DNA of 64,000 bases from Orobanche coerulescens. Lineage: Eukaryota; Streptophyta; Magnoliopsida; Lamiales; Orobanchaceae. The notes beneath the pieces are model-generated. The model saw nothing but the letters and a program-made list of their open reading frames with translations. It searched no databases and had not been told where the DNA came from. Shown one piece after another: positions 1 through 10,865 of this stretch; position 1 is the stretch's first letter, and the number at the start of each line of letters is the position of its first letter. The position numbers were made by a program, and so were the translations under genes. The DNA is taken from the NCBI GenBank assembly GCA_033398695.1, contig CM065804.1:33721001-33785000 (forward strand), read 5' to 3'.

Positions 1-2
1 AT

Positions 3-335
3 ACACGGTACTTCGATAGTGGATGCTCGTCACATGACCAGGAGGCAGAGCAAGCTATCGATTTTGTAGAAGGTCGTGGTCCAAAAGTTCGCTTCGGTGA
101 TAAGTCTAAAGGAAGAACAAGAGGGAAAGGAAACCTACTTGTCGGGAAATTCAAGGTCACCGATGTTGCATATGTTGAAGGCTTACAGTATAATCTACTT
201 AGCCAGTTCTGTGATAAACAGTTCTCGGTGAAGTTCTATATAGATCGCTGTAGAGTCAAGAACACCCAAACCAAAGAAGTTGTGCTTACAGGAAGCAGAT
301 CAGGTAATATGTACATTCTTGTTGGAAGCCTATGA
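3..335 (+). pseudogene. copia aspartic protease fragment (SIRE-like)
   Basis: The reading frame is open from the window edge to a TGA at 333-335. It contains the DSGCS active-site motif (about residues 4-8 of the fragment), the DSG variant of the retroviral-type aspartic protease used by many SIRE elements. The His-Met zinc-like pair expected just after it is disturbed by small changes. The protease would cut the element's own polyprotein in the virus-like particle. Downstream the text continues as SGNMYI..., which leads into the pre-integrase region. The N-terminal gag is outside the window. Confidence 0.7.
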
Positions 336-1195
336 GCTCCTCAATTCCATGTTTTGTTGCCAAAGGCACTGCAGATCTTAGGCGGCTATGGCACAAGAGG
401 ATGTCTCACGTCAACTTCAAGACGATCAACAAGCTTTCAAGGCAGTATGGTTAGAGGTTTGCCGGATGTGTCATTCAAGAAGGACGGCGTCTGCGGACCA
501 TGCCGAGAAGGCAAGCAAATCAAGTCAACCACGAAAAGCAAATCCTACCTTTCAACCCAAAGAGTGTTGGAAATGCTACACATGGATCTCTACGGTCCTG
601 TAGACCCGGTAAGTTTGGGAGGTAAGAAATATTGCATGGTTGTTGTTGATGATTATTCCGGTATGATTGGACGATCTTTCTTAGCAAGAAGAAGGAAACA
701 ACATCAAAAGGCCCGAGCTCTGAGAAAGTTGCAAAATGAAAAAGCGTCGAGTATCGTGTGCATTCGTTAACAGAGGTACCGAATTTACTAACCGCTTTAT
801 AGAGCAATCTTGTTCGGAGAATGGAATACGAGACGAATACTCATTGCTGTACACCTCAACAAAATGGTGTTGCCGAGCGAAAGAATAGGACGTTGAAAGA
901 AGCAACAAGGACAATGATTGCCGCAAGCAAATTGCCACAGCGTTTACGGGGTAAAGCAACCAATACGACGTCTACACTCAAAAACCGTATCGTCAACAAG
1001 CACCACAACAAAACGACTTATGAGGTATGGAATAACAAAACTCCATTAGTTTCGTATTTTCACATTTTGGATGCGGGTGTTATGTATTGAACAATGGGAA
1101 GGACCAACTTAGAACCTTTGATGAAAAATCGGATGAAGGAATATTCGTAGGATACTCCTCCGTCGGCAAAGCTTTGAAATCTTTAATAAAAGGAG
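336..1195 (+). pseudogene. copia pre-integrase and integrase relic (SIRE-like)
   Basis: The plus frames hold the GAG-pre-integrase motif LWHKRMSHVNF (about 386-418). Next come GVCGPCREGKQ and the DLYGPV and VVVDDYS blocks of the integrase core, then TPQQNGVAERKNRTLKEATR near 855-915 with the third catalytic Glu. Several frame changes, for example near 440, 690-770 and 1090, mean no continuous protein is encoded. The integrase would insert cDNA into host DNA. The order and wording match the minus-strand copy at 46960-47755, which confirms the family. Confidence 0.75.
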
Positions 1196-1223
1196 GCTGA
1201 CGATCGAGGAATCAGTTCATGTA

Positions 1224-2640
1224 GTGTTCGACGAACCACACCATGACCCTACAGGAGTAGATGATATCGCTCAGGACATTCATCATCTATCTATCTTGGA
1301 TCCACCTACACCCATAGAACCTGTAGTTGATTTAGAAATCAACCCCGCAGCTGTAAGAATCGATGTGGATGAAGGCGTATTTGCATGTCAAGCTGTACCC
1401 ACAAAAACTTTTGATACAGTACGGGATCCTGAACTAGAACCCGACCGAAGATGGTTGAGAGATCACCCGCAAGAGCTGATCATTGGAAACATTAATGCCG
1501 GTGTTTCTACTCGTAGGAGAATACAGAGTACACAAGGAAATGTACTTTGTGCACAAGAAGAATCTAATGCTGAAGTCTCACAGTTTCCTAAATGGAAATC
1601 TCAATCCGAACTTATGAGACTCAATATGTGCACTATCGCTGTATTCTTAGCCCAGTCCGAACCTGTTTCGACCATAGACGCTCTTAACAACTCTCATTGG
1701 ATAACATCTATGGAAGAAGAGCTTAACGGTTTCGAAAGAAACAATGTATGGTATCTTGTACCCAGACCGACACACCAATCGGTTATAGGAACCAAATGGG
1801 TATTTCGAAACAAAAAGGATCGAAACGGACTTATCATAAGGAACAAATCCAGACTAGTAGCACAAGGCTATTGTCAGGAAGAAGGAATCGACTATGATGA
1901 AACCTTCGCCCCTGTAGCGAGACTAGAAGCCATTAGGATATTTTTAGCCTTTGCCGCCCATAAGAGTTTTATCGTATACCAAATGGACGTCAAGAGTGCT
2001 TTCCTGAATGGAGAGCTTGCAGAAGAAGTTTATGTTGAACAACCACCAGGGTTTGCCAACACAGACGGTATCGATCTAGTTTACAGGCTAAGGAAAGCGC
2101 TGTACGGACTTAAACAAGCCCCTAGAGCCTGGTACGAAACCCTGTCCCAGTATCTAACCAACAACGGATTTGAGAAATGCGCTATCTACAAAACCTTGTT
2201 CAAGATACAGGAAGGTGATGACCTTCTAATGGTACAAATCTATGTCGATGATATTATTTTTGGTTCAACTAACCTTTCTCTATGTCAAAGGTTCTCACAT
2301 CTCATGCAAAGTAAATTTGAAATGAGTATGATGGGGGAACTTAGTTATTTCCTAGGTTTGCGAGTAAAGCGATTTGCCTACGGTATATTCATCAACCAGA
2401 GAAATACGAGAAGGAACTTCTCAACAAATTTGGAATGAACACTTTCAAATCCTCGCCAACCCCTATGAGCACTTCCGTGCAAATTAGTCTTGATGAAGCC
2501 GGAAAGCCGTTTGACCAATCACTCTACAGAAGCTCATTGGTTCGCTCCTGTACCTAACGGCTAGCAGCCCGATATCCGATTTCTTTGTTGGAGTGTGTGC
2601 GAGATACCAAGTTGCACCTAAGGAATCACACTTCAATACA
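1224..2640 (+). pseudogene. copia reverse transcriptase relic (SIRE-like)
   Basis: A 404-residue open stretch (1224-2438) carries the linker and most of the reverse transcriptase. Landmarks are [61 protein letters not shown] and the catalytic YVDDIIFGS (about 2241-2267). The thumb and connection continue out of frame to about 2640 (a region matching YLTASRPDIS). The catalytic Asp pair is intact, but the domain is cut by frame breaks after 2438. RT copies the element RNA into cDNA inside the particle. The minus-strand copy at 45581-46614 is the same family. Confidence 0.85.
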
Positions 2641-3189
2641 ATAAACGAATCTGAAGTACATTAAAGGAACAATCGATGCGGGATCGTGGTATCTAAGGAA
2701 GGCGGATTCGATTTAGTTGGATACTGACGACTCGGATCTCGGAGGTCGCAAGCTAGATAGGAAGAGTACAAGTGGAACTTGTCACTTTATCGGACCTAGA
2801 CTCGTTTCTTGGTTCGGTAATAAGCAATTGGCAAACTCTCTTTCCACGGTGAATCGTAATACTATCTTTCTTGGTAGGCTGCCGTATGCGAGATCCTTTG
2901 GATGCAGCAACAACTGTCAGATTATGGAATCGATGCTAGAGAGACTCCAATCATGTGTGATAGCACGAGTGCAATTGCAATCACGCACAATCCTGTTTTG
3001 CACTCGCGCACTAAACATATCAACATGAAGCATCATTTTATCAGGAATCATGTCGAGAACAAGGATGTTCGCTTGGAAAAAGTCCATACAGACATCCAGC
3101 TGGCCGACATTTTCACCAAGCCTCTCGACACAGCAAGATTCAACATGCTTAGAACAGAATTGGGAATACTACAGCCAGACTCCCTGTAA
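2641..3189 (+). pseudogene. copia RNase H relic (SIRE-like)
   Basis: The C-terminal RNase H is recognisable from SGTCHFIGPRLVSW (about 2770-2811), CDSTSAIAITHNPVLHSRTK (2956-3015) and the end block LADIFTKPLDTARF (about 3099-3140). The pol text ends with a TAA at 3187-3189. Frame shifts occur near 2700 and 2900. RNase H removes the RNA strand during reverse transcription. Confidence 0.8.
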
Positions 3190-3959
3190 GTAAATTTACT
3201 GTTTTTACTCAACAATTGAGGGGAATCTTTGTAAGACCCGTGAATACTGATTCAACATTAATTATCTGTACACTCGGAATCATCAATACTGATCAGTAGC
3301 GAACGAAGGCATATGAATCCTACGGTGGTGTGTGCAATAATTAAGGGAATACTGTAGGACCCATGAATACAAAGATAAATCCAAATATTGTATGGAATTT
3401 AAAACCTATTAGTACCTTTTTAAGGGGGCAGCTGTATCGACGCGGAGAAACGGCACATGCTATAGGATTTCGATTCGAGATATAATATAATATTATTTCC
3501 TTTTAAAATAATTTTTGTCCACGTGCCCTGTTTTTATGTCAAACGTCATGTTCATTAAATGCCTTACACGACATCTGGACAACTGAATCTCAAAAGCCGC
3601 GATGTTTTTAAATTGTTTATTATTTTTAAACCGCCGTTTTAGGCATTTAGGGTATCAACCTATGTCAGAAGTGGGACCCGCTGTATTTTAAAACCTTCTA
3701 ATGGATTAGCGTACCAGTTACACTAAATCCATCCTGACCGTCGATTTCAAAACCGGTTCCCATCCCTTAAAATCTGACCATTCGTACTCTGCAAAACCCT
3801 ATTTCGCCGCCCAAGTATAAAAGGACTGTATCTGCCATTAGAGACTCTTTACGCTTTCTGCAATTACAGGAGCTCTCAAGCAAACAGCCTACATATTTTC
3901 TGCATATTCACTGCGAATTTCGACTGTTTTCTTCCACCTTTGTTTTTAAGAAAACATCC
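3190..3959 (+). other. spacer between pol and the third ORF of the SIRE-like element
   Basis: This is 770 bp with no convincing coding potential. It contains two purine-rich PPT-like runs (near 3220 and 3420) and ends in a leader with a TATA box 136 bp before the ATG at 3960. Confidence 0.5.
3816..3824 (+). promoter_or_regulatory. TATA box ahead of the third ORF
   Basis: TATAAAAGG lies 136 bp upstream of the ATG at 3960, followed by a pyrimidine- and A-rich leader. The spacing fits a plant TATA box with a leader of about 100 nt. Whether it is used is inference. Confidence 0.4.
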
Positions 3960-6900
3960 ATGGCTAGTCAATCTTCTTCCCCTGCTCTGAAGAAAACCTC
4001 CAACATCATTGACGGCCGGATCTTCTCCAAACCTGTCATCATCGAGCGTATTCTCTCGGAAATTAACGACTCAGAACCGATGGAGTATATCATTACTCGT
4101 CTTGAACAACAAGGTCTCTATCGCTTCGGGAGCAAAACCGCCGACAAATACGACGCCCATCTGGTTGAGGAATTCTACCTCAACGCCGCCGTCCGTTTTC
4201 TATCACTAGCTCAGGGAGGACATGTTGCTGACATCACTGCAACCGTCCAAGGAGTGGAAATCTGCATCAATCGCGATTTACTCCAGAAAATCTACAGGCT
4301 GCCCGCCGACGGCCTGACCATGGACCAACTTGAGACGTTCGGGTCTCAAGAGCTTATTACCAAGTTTTATGGACTATTTACAGGGTCCAAAGTGGTTGAT
4401 ATGGTGACAACCACTTGTCACAAGAAAAATTTTCTTCTTCATTTCGTTTATTTGCATGACTTTTGCTCCAGGATCATCGAAAACCGAACCGGTGCGTTCG
4501 AGATGTGCACGAATCTAAGGTTCAGAATGATGGTAGCTATTTTGACCTGTGAAAAGGTCAATTGGTGCCAAATCATTTTGAAACGTCTTCAAGAAGAGGT
4601 GTGCAAACCCGCCACCCAAAAGAAATCCTTTGGTTTAATGCTGAACTACATCCTGACGAGTGCGGGTCGACGCAATCCGACGCCAAGAAAAACAGCTCAC
4701 GGATATACTTAGGAGGCGTCAAGCCCACTGCTTATAACCAGAGCACAATGCATGCCAACCATCCGAGAACCAGGCACATGCCTATCTCTGCCAACCCAAG
4801 AGATGAAACCGTGAAGGTCCCAGAAATGGAGTCTTCAAAGAAGAAGCGCAAGCGTTCTCACAGCAAGAAGCACTCTGCTGGTGAGAAGTCCAAGAAGAAA
4901 CTCCGGAGGCTCTCAAAAATCAAAGCCAAGCACTCCGAGGATGTCTCGCCCGTGGCGCAACCCACCAATGAAGAACCCCAAGGCCCAACCCCTGTGGAAG
5001 AGGTGTCTCCTACTGTATCGACAGTAGATCCCGAGCCTTTGGCGGCTACGACGGATATAGAGACATCTGCCAACGCTCAAGACTTTAGCAAGTCGGCTGC
5101 CCATTCGGAGCCAAAAGCTACTTCTCCTCTGCGGGATCCCACACCCGTACAGGATCCAATTTCCTTCGGGGCACCATCCCCTGCAAGGAGTCCATCTTCC
5201 GTACAGGATCCCATACTGTCTGGAATCCTCAACAGCGTCTCAGGCGTTATTCAAGTCCCTCCCCGACTCGATCATAAATCAAACACTTCTTTCGGTTCAA
5301 ATTGACCACGCGTCACGAAAGATTTCGCAATGGAAAGGTTATAGGCTAGCTCAAATCGACACCTTTGTACAACCTGGAGTGAATGGAGCCACGAAGAGCG
5401 ATTTGTCTCGAGTAATGTGAGACTCAAGAAATTGAGGCCCCGCCCGATGGGACAACGCCTCTTGCAAGGATCTCATTGAAAGCCACCTGCTGCACAAATC
5501 TGACGCCAGAAGAAAAGGAAAGAAGAAGTCAGAGGAATCTCCCATTAATCCAAAAGATGACGACGATCATGACTCAAACGACGACGACGATGCTCTTCAA
5601 GCAGGTCTGAGAATGAGTCGTGAAGAGGCTGAAGCCCGAGACGCCTCTCCACCCAGAAAAGACGAAGGGCCTTCAACCCAAGCCAATCCACCTTCGCCAC
5701 AGCCGGAGAACATTCCCGACCAGAAGGAATCAGTCCCTCCAGTCGAGGAAGATCAAGAAATTTTGGAACAGGCATCCGAGCCTGTTGCGACCGAAGAAGC
5801 CATTCCTGCAAGCCAACAGGAGGATTCAGTCCTTCCTGCATCCATATCTGCCGAAGAACCTTCGCCACAGGACGCTTCTGAACCAACTGTCGCCGTACCA
5901 CAGGAAGCTGCTCCCGCCCCTGCAACCTTGGAATCCGAGGACGGTAACGAACCTGAGGATGTCCAACTTACTTCACGTCCATCCGTGAATGTAAGAAGGT
6001 TGAACGGCGCTGAAGACTTCGCCGAGCCAGATTCTCCGATCTCTGCTGCACGCAAAGAGCGCCTGCGAGCTCTTGGCCTTGGGATATTTATCAAGATGCG
6101 ATGGCGCTCTATCTTCCGGTGAAAAGGCACTGAATTGGATGCACACCTCTGCAGTCGAAGAGATGACCACTCTTCAACACGAAGTATCTCGAGTTGTCGA
6201 CGCATTCATTCTTCTGCCAGAAGTTTTCAAGCAAGCCTTGAAGATCATGGAAGATAAACAAGAGCAACTGCTGAAGGAGGAAGCTACAAAGACAAGGATT
6301 GCTGAAGCCAAGACCGCCTGTGCAATGATTGAGAACAGCTCTCAACTGCGTGCTCACGACAAATGCATTCAAGAAATGTCGCAGACTCTTTCCTCCCTTG
6401 TTGAAAGAATAACCAGCATCGAGACCAAACAGGACGCCGCTCTTGAAATCCTGCAAAGTCTTGATGAAGCCAAAAAGGGGGAAGAGGCACGAGAAGCTGC
6501 AAGGAGAATAAGGCTGCAACAAGAAAGGGAATTTGAGGCTGCTCAGAACTGTATCACTGCCGAATTGAACAAGCTAGCACCTCAATCCCAAAGCTTTAAA
6601 ATTTCAGGCTCCAGACCGGAATTCCATGACCCAAATGTCCCTTGGCAAACTCTTATCCAAAGACCTTCGGAAATACGTCTGCCGACCAACCGCAACCCAA
6701 CTGCCGACGAAGTGAAGCACTGGAGGAAGAATGAACTGATGAGATATTTTGTCAGACTCATCATGGAATCCGCCATCTTCAAAAATTATAAAACGTTAGC
6801 GGAAGCGGAAGATAAATTTTCAAAGATGCTAGAAGAAGGTAAACTCCCTCTCCAAATCGAAATGAAATCAAAACATAGAAGAGGAGATCGGGTCACCCAT

Positions 6901-7047
6901 CCAGAAGATTGGATACTTGCCTTTGATCGTTCATATGAAGGAAGAGCGATTTACCAGGAACGAGGCAATGATTCTCTTCAAAACTGGTGGCGTGGCACCG
7001 AGAACGAGCAAGGAAAAAGACCATGGAGGCATGCGGATTATAGATGA
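3960..7047 (+). pseudogene. third (env-position) ORF of the SIRE-like element, broken
   Basis: The protein is read in four frame segments: 3960-4712, about 4665-5305, 5613-6122 and 6073-7047. The N-terminal 250 residues resemble the 'putative plant transposon protein' domain (Pfam PF20167 type): EEFYLNAAVRF, then VQGVEICINRDLL and YRLPADG. A very basic Lys/Arg/Ser stretch (about 4836-4930), plausibly nuclear-localising or nucleic-acid-binding, follows. Then comes a long Pro/Glu/Ser-rich linker (about 4930-6060) and an alpha-helical, Glu/Ala/Gln-rich probable coiled coil (about 6150-6560). No signal peptide or membrane segment is visible, so calling it an envelope protein rests only on its position. 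The start at 3960 is the first ATG after a TATA box. Its role is unknown. Confidence 0.6.
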
Positions 7048-7530
7048 AGAGCTGAAATTTATGTATATTATTTTTGTAATTTCTATTCGAAACAGCAAAC
7101 TTTGTACTCAATCATTTTGAATATCAATAAAATAGTTTGTTTGTCTTGAAAGATTACAACTCGTAATCTACTGTGTTAATGTATGATTACTTAAATTGTT
7201 TGATAGGAATCTCAAGTTAGATAAACTTGATTGAAAAATAAGCTGTACGAACTAGTCTACGAACAGTTCATAATTTCAGTTGTAAACTTAGAATACATTG
7301 TAAGATTGTGCCTGCGCGCCAATCATAGGCTTAAGTTGTAATAAATCTCAAACTGTATGGAACGTGCCTGCGAGCAGTTCATTTTTGTAGACTAAGTCAC
7401 TAAGTCAGACCTATTGACAAAAGACCAAGAAATCTGCCAGAAGTCATCGAAGAAGAATGCTTCATGAAGAAGGTTTTGGCATCATCAAGAAGACTCGAAG
7501 AGTTAAGTAAGTTAGTCTTGGCAAATTGTC
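7048..7530 (+). other. non-coding tail between the third ORF and the PPT
   Basis: AT-rich 3' untranslated DNA of the SIRE-like element. I see no gene in it. Confidence 0.5.
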
Positions 7531-7543
7531 AAAAAGGGGGAAA
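7531..7543 (+). promoter_or_regulatory. polypurine tract
   Basis: AAAAAGGGGGAAA lies directly before the LTR start TTGTTGGG, the usual plus-strand primer position for a copia element. Confidence 0.8.
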
Positions 7544-7544
7544 T

Positions 7545-8703
7545 TGTTGGGAAAAACAAACACCCTGTATCGAATCAGCCGGGATACCCGATCCCTGTAT
7601 CGATTGCTATTTGTTATTGAGAAGGTTTTGACATATATGCCAAATACAGTAAAGGAAACTGTATCGATGCTTCAAGGCTTCATCCTGTATTGAAGACCTT
7701 CCTCGAATCAGCATAAGTGAAGCTCGTCAGCACAGCAAGAAGACTTGTAAAAAGACCAAGTATGGAAACTGTCTCGATGCCCTAAATACAGTCATCTTCC
7801 ATACAGTTCGCAAAAGGACAAGAAAGAACACAAGTCAAGTCCCGTTGAACAAAGAAGTATTTAAATACTCAAGGATAAAGTATTTAAATACTGCCAGTCT
7901 TCAGATCTTCAGAATCCCGCAAAATCCGGATCATGTCTTATTCCCGTTGAAGGAAATCTTATTCAAACGGATACATCTCAACGGATACTTTCTTCAGAGA
8001 CTATATATATCCTTGAAGACATTGAAGATCAGTAACGACACTGAAGTAACCTAACTCTCAAAGCTATCAAAGTTATCATCTGAGCAAACATATCTCCAAA
8101 GCATACTGCTATTAAGAACGAAAGAGATATACAGTGCTCAACATCAAGAACAGCCATCATCAGCTCAAGAACTTGATATTCAAAGCTGCTGTTCTTACCT
8201 GGTTACCTACCTTTTACCTCTGTGTAAAAACCGAGCTCTGTGTGAACTCAACAAGTTATTCTGACCTGTGTGGGACGAATAAGGACGAAGCTTTGGAACT
8301 GTGTGTGAAGAAGCTAGTCAAGAAGGAAGCTTTAACCAATCTGTGTGAACGGTTGAAAGTGACATTCTTTGTATCAATCTGTGTGAACGATACAAGGATA
8401 GGTTTGTTTATAATTACGTAGTTGTGTACGCAGTAATTATAATAAACTTTTTACTCCTGTGTGGAGGACCAGTGGACGTAGAGGGGTTTACCTCGAACCA
8501 CTCAAATTACTGTGTCATTTACCTTCTGCTTTTACTGTTTTAAATTACTGTGATATATTAAGTATACACCTAATACTTCGTTGTTGTATCCACGGCAACT
8601 AACTGTATCCAAGACTTCCGCTACGCACTCAGATTTAGATTCCATACAGTTTGTTGTTTAAACTATTTTCCAAACTGTATCCAGTATACTTAAGTGGCCA
8701 ACA
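7545..8703 (+). repeat. 3' LTR of the SIRE-like element
   Basis: It starts TGTTGGG right after the polypurine tract and ends GGCCAACA, giving a perfect 6-bp terminal inverted repeat over 1159 bp. The U3 part carries about five copies of a CTGTATCGA-like 9-mer between 7565 and 7775. A TATATATA box sits at 8003-8010. The downstream part repeats CTGTGTGAA-like words and holds the hairpin at 8471-8502. Confidence 0.88.
8003..8010 (+). promoter_or_regulatory. LTR TATA box
   Basis: TATATATA about 460 bp into the LTR, where the U3/R boundary would be expected shortly after. Confidence 0.5.
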
Positions 8704-8745
8704 CTCATACTCGACGGGACGGATCAAACAACCGGGGCTATATTA

Positions 8746-9390
8746 ATGGATCATTTTGAGGAAGTTGCTACTAAACCGAGATGGGAGATTTGGATAAGGG
8801 GCTTAATTACCCCTATCGCACTTCATCTTGATATATCACTAGACAACCGAACGCCCCTTCCAGGAAATATGCTCCTATGTTTGCAAGTCATGAAATTGAT
8901 GAATATCCTGGATTACGACTCGCGTGTAATATTCATCCAGAATGACGGCGATCATTTCCTCCTCCCGAATATACCTCTGACGACGATTGATAGTATTCGG
9001 GATTTAGGAAACTTACAAATGGCCACGGAGGCGCATAAATTGGCGCGAGTAGCAGCTGGATTGATCTCTCCTGGTGATAGCCACTTTGCTCAAAATGTTC
9101 GACCTCGGCGTACAGAAAATGAGGATAGAGCCGAGAGAATGCAAGAAGAAGATATCGCGGAAAGAATGGAGGAGGAATATGCTTATGAGAGAGGCCCAGA
9201 AGACGAGGAAGAGGAAGAAGAAAGAGAGAGGGATCGGCCCGAGTCATCGAGACCGGCCGAATCAAGACATGCCACATCTCGCTCAGCACTTAGAGCGGAA
9301 TTTGAGGTTTTTCGAGAGGAAACCCGACAGAAACATGACGAGTCCGACAGAAACAAGATGAGATTGGATAAAAACAAGACGAGATACTGA
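8746..9390 (+). pseudogene. Athila ORF-1-like protein fragment
   Basis: A 214-residue open frame. The first half has WIRGLITPIALHL and a later LLPNIPLT, resembling the conserved GG(L/I)xTPI...LPN pattern of the Athila ORF-1 family. The second half is low complexity, with a Glu/Arg-rich run (about 9185-9260) then Ser/Arg/Asp. It probably continued upstream before the SIRE-like element inserted 43 bp before the present ATG. Its molecular function is not known. Family assignment is moderate, since the diagnostic part is short. Confidence 0.5.
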
Positions 9391-10851
9391 CCTTATTACG
9401 ACAAATGCACGAATGGCATGTCCAACAAGTCCACTTCCCTTCGCCAAATCAGTAGGACCGGTTGTAAGTATTTCTTGATCCAAAGTTTTTTATTGTTTAA
9501 ATTCTATACCCCCTTCGTGTGTATACTCTTTAATTCAAGTTTGGGGGGGGGGGGAGATATTGGGTCAATAAATACTTATATTGTTTGTTTATTTTTATTT
9601 TGACTTTTAGATTTTGGTTTGGATTTTGGTGTGAATTTTATTTGCGTTTTTGGTGTGATTTTTTTGTGTGTTTTGTTTTTGTTTTGAACTCGGTGTGTTT
9701 AGAGTATCATGAACTTGGATGAAACTCGAAAGAATGAACTTTTGTATTGGATGACTCGGGATTTACTTTCTTATTTTGATATGCAAATCGAGGTTAATTT
9801 GAAGAGGAAAAATTGTAGAATAATCAAAAGGGTGTGAAATTGAATAAATAGTTTAATACCTTGGAAATATGAACAATTTTAACTTGTGAGATTTTGAGCC
9901 TTCGTGCATCATTAATATGAAAGTTCCATTGTCGAGTGTACCATCCATGTTTTAAGACTCTAGAACTTGCCTTGGTATCTTATTCGAAACTACAAGCGTG
10001 CGTGCAAATTAGTGAAAGTGATTTTAGGCGATTTTTTTCGTTAGCCCTTCAAACCTTTTTACCAACCCGACCTTTATTATTTCCCTAGTTAGCCCAATTG
10101 AGCTTAAATCCTATTTCTTGTTAGCCACATTATGAGCTTTCCATTCCATTATAAACTTTTGTCCCTATACTTGAGCGTATTAGAACAAATTGGCAAAAGA
10201 ATGAAAATGTGTGTATGGGCGATTGGGAAGGTTGTTGATCCAATGGCGATGATTTATCAAAATAAATTTGAAGGAAGAATGGTGTGATTATAATAACGAT
10301 GTTATCCACCATAAATAGAGCGATAAGGAGGAATAAGGTTGTGATTTTCACTTTCAAAAAGCGCTTATTGTGATTATATTAAAATCAAGGGGTAGAAGGA
10401 AGAAAAGTCCAGGGAAAACAAAATTGTGAGCTTCTAATTGAGCTAAGTGATTATTGAGATGATGTTCTAATTTGATCAAGTCAAGTCACTTTAGCCATAC
10501 TTATCCTTTTTGATTCACCAAATTTGCATGCACAAATAGTGGTAAAGATGTAGACGATTAGCAAGCCTATGGGGATTCTTATTTCATTGAATGAGTTTTG
10601 AGCATCACTTATCCCATTATACACTTTGAGAGTGAGGGAATACACTTGACCGGTGAGGTTCGTATTCTTCAAGTATTGGCTATGATGTTAAGAAAGCACC
10701 CCAGAGATTTGAATGATTTATAGAACCCGACTTATATATTTCTTGAGGCGCATTGATGAATTTTCAAAATGATCCATTGAGGTGTGTTGAGGGATGAGTA
10801 CCCTTAAGAGTGATTATTTTGAAGTGCTTTGCTCGGAACGATCAACATTCA
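9391..10851 (+). other. non-coding region of the Athila-like element
   Basis: AT-rich, many stops in all frames, no recognisable gene. A run of 12 G at 9543-9554 in the context TTCAAGTTTGGG repeats the wording of the real PPT at 10852 and looks like a second, upstream PPT. Confidence 0.5.
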
Positions 10852-10865
10852 AGTTTGGGGGATTT
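10852..10865 (+). promoter_or_regulatory. polypurine tract of the Athila-like element
   Basis: AGTTTGGGGGATTT immediately before TGATAACACTC. Confidence 0.65.

Larger units (their letters stand above)
1..8703 (+). mobile_element. SIRE/Maximus-like Ty1/copia element, 5' part outside the window
   Basis: The order read on the plus strand is protease, pre-integrase, integrase, reverse transcriptase and RNase H, then a 0.77-kb spacer, a 3.1-kb third ORF, a polypurine tract and a 3' LTR. An extra ORF between pol and the 3' LTR is the hallmark of the SIRE lineage of copia elements (family knowledge). The 3' LTR ends in CCAACA, matching its TGTTGG start. The 5-bp flank CTCAT right after the LTR would be one half of the target duplication; the other half lies upstream of the window. 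Every coding part has frameshifts or stops, so the copy is dead. Confidence 0.85.

Noticed and set aside
5545..6205. Minus-strand ORFs of 126 and 150 residues across the third ORF
   Set aside because: Low-complexity shadows of the Pro/Glu-rich linker on the plus strand.
8134..8421. 95-residue ORF inside the SIRE LTR
   Set aside because: It is built from CTGTGTGAA-type LTR repeats and ends within the LTR.
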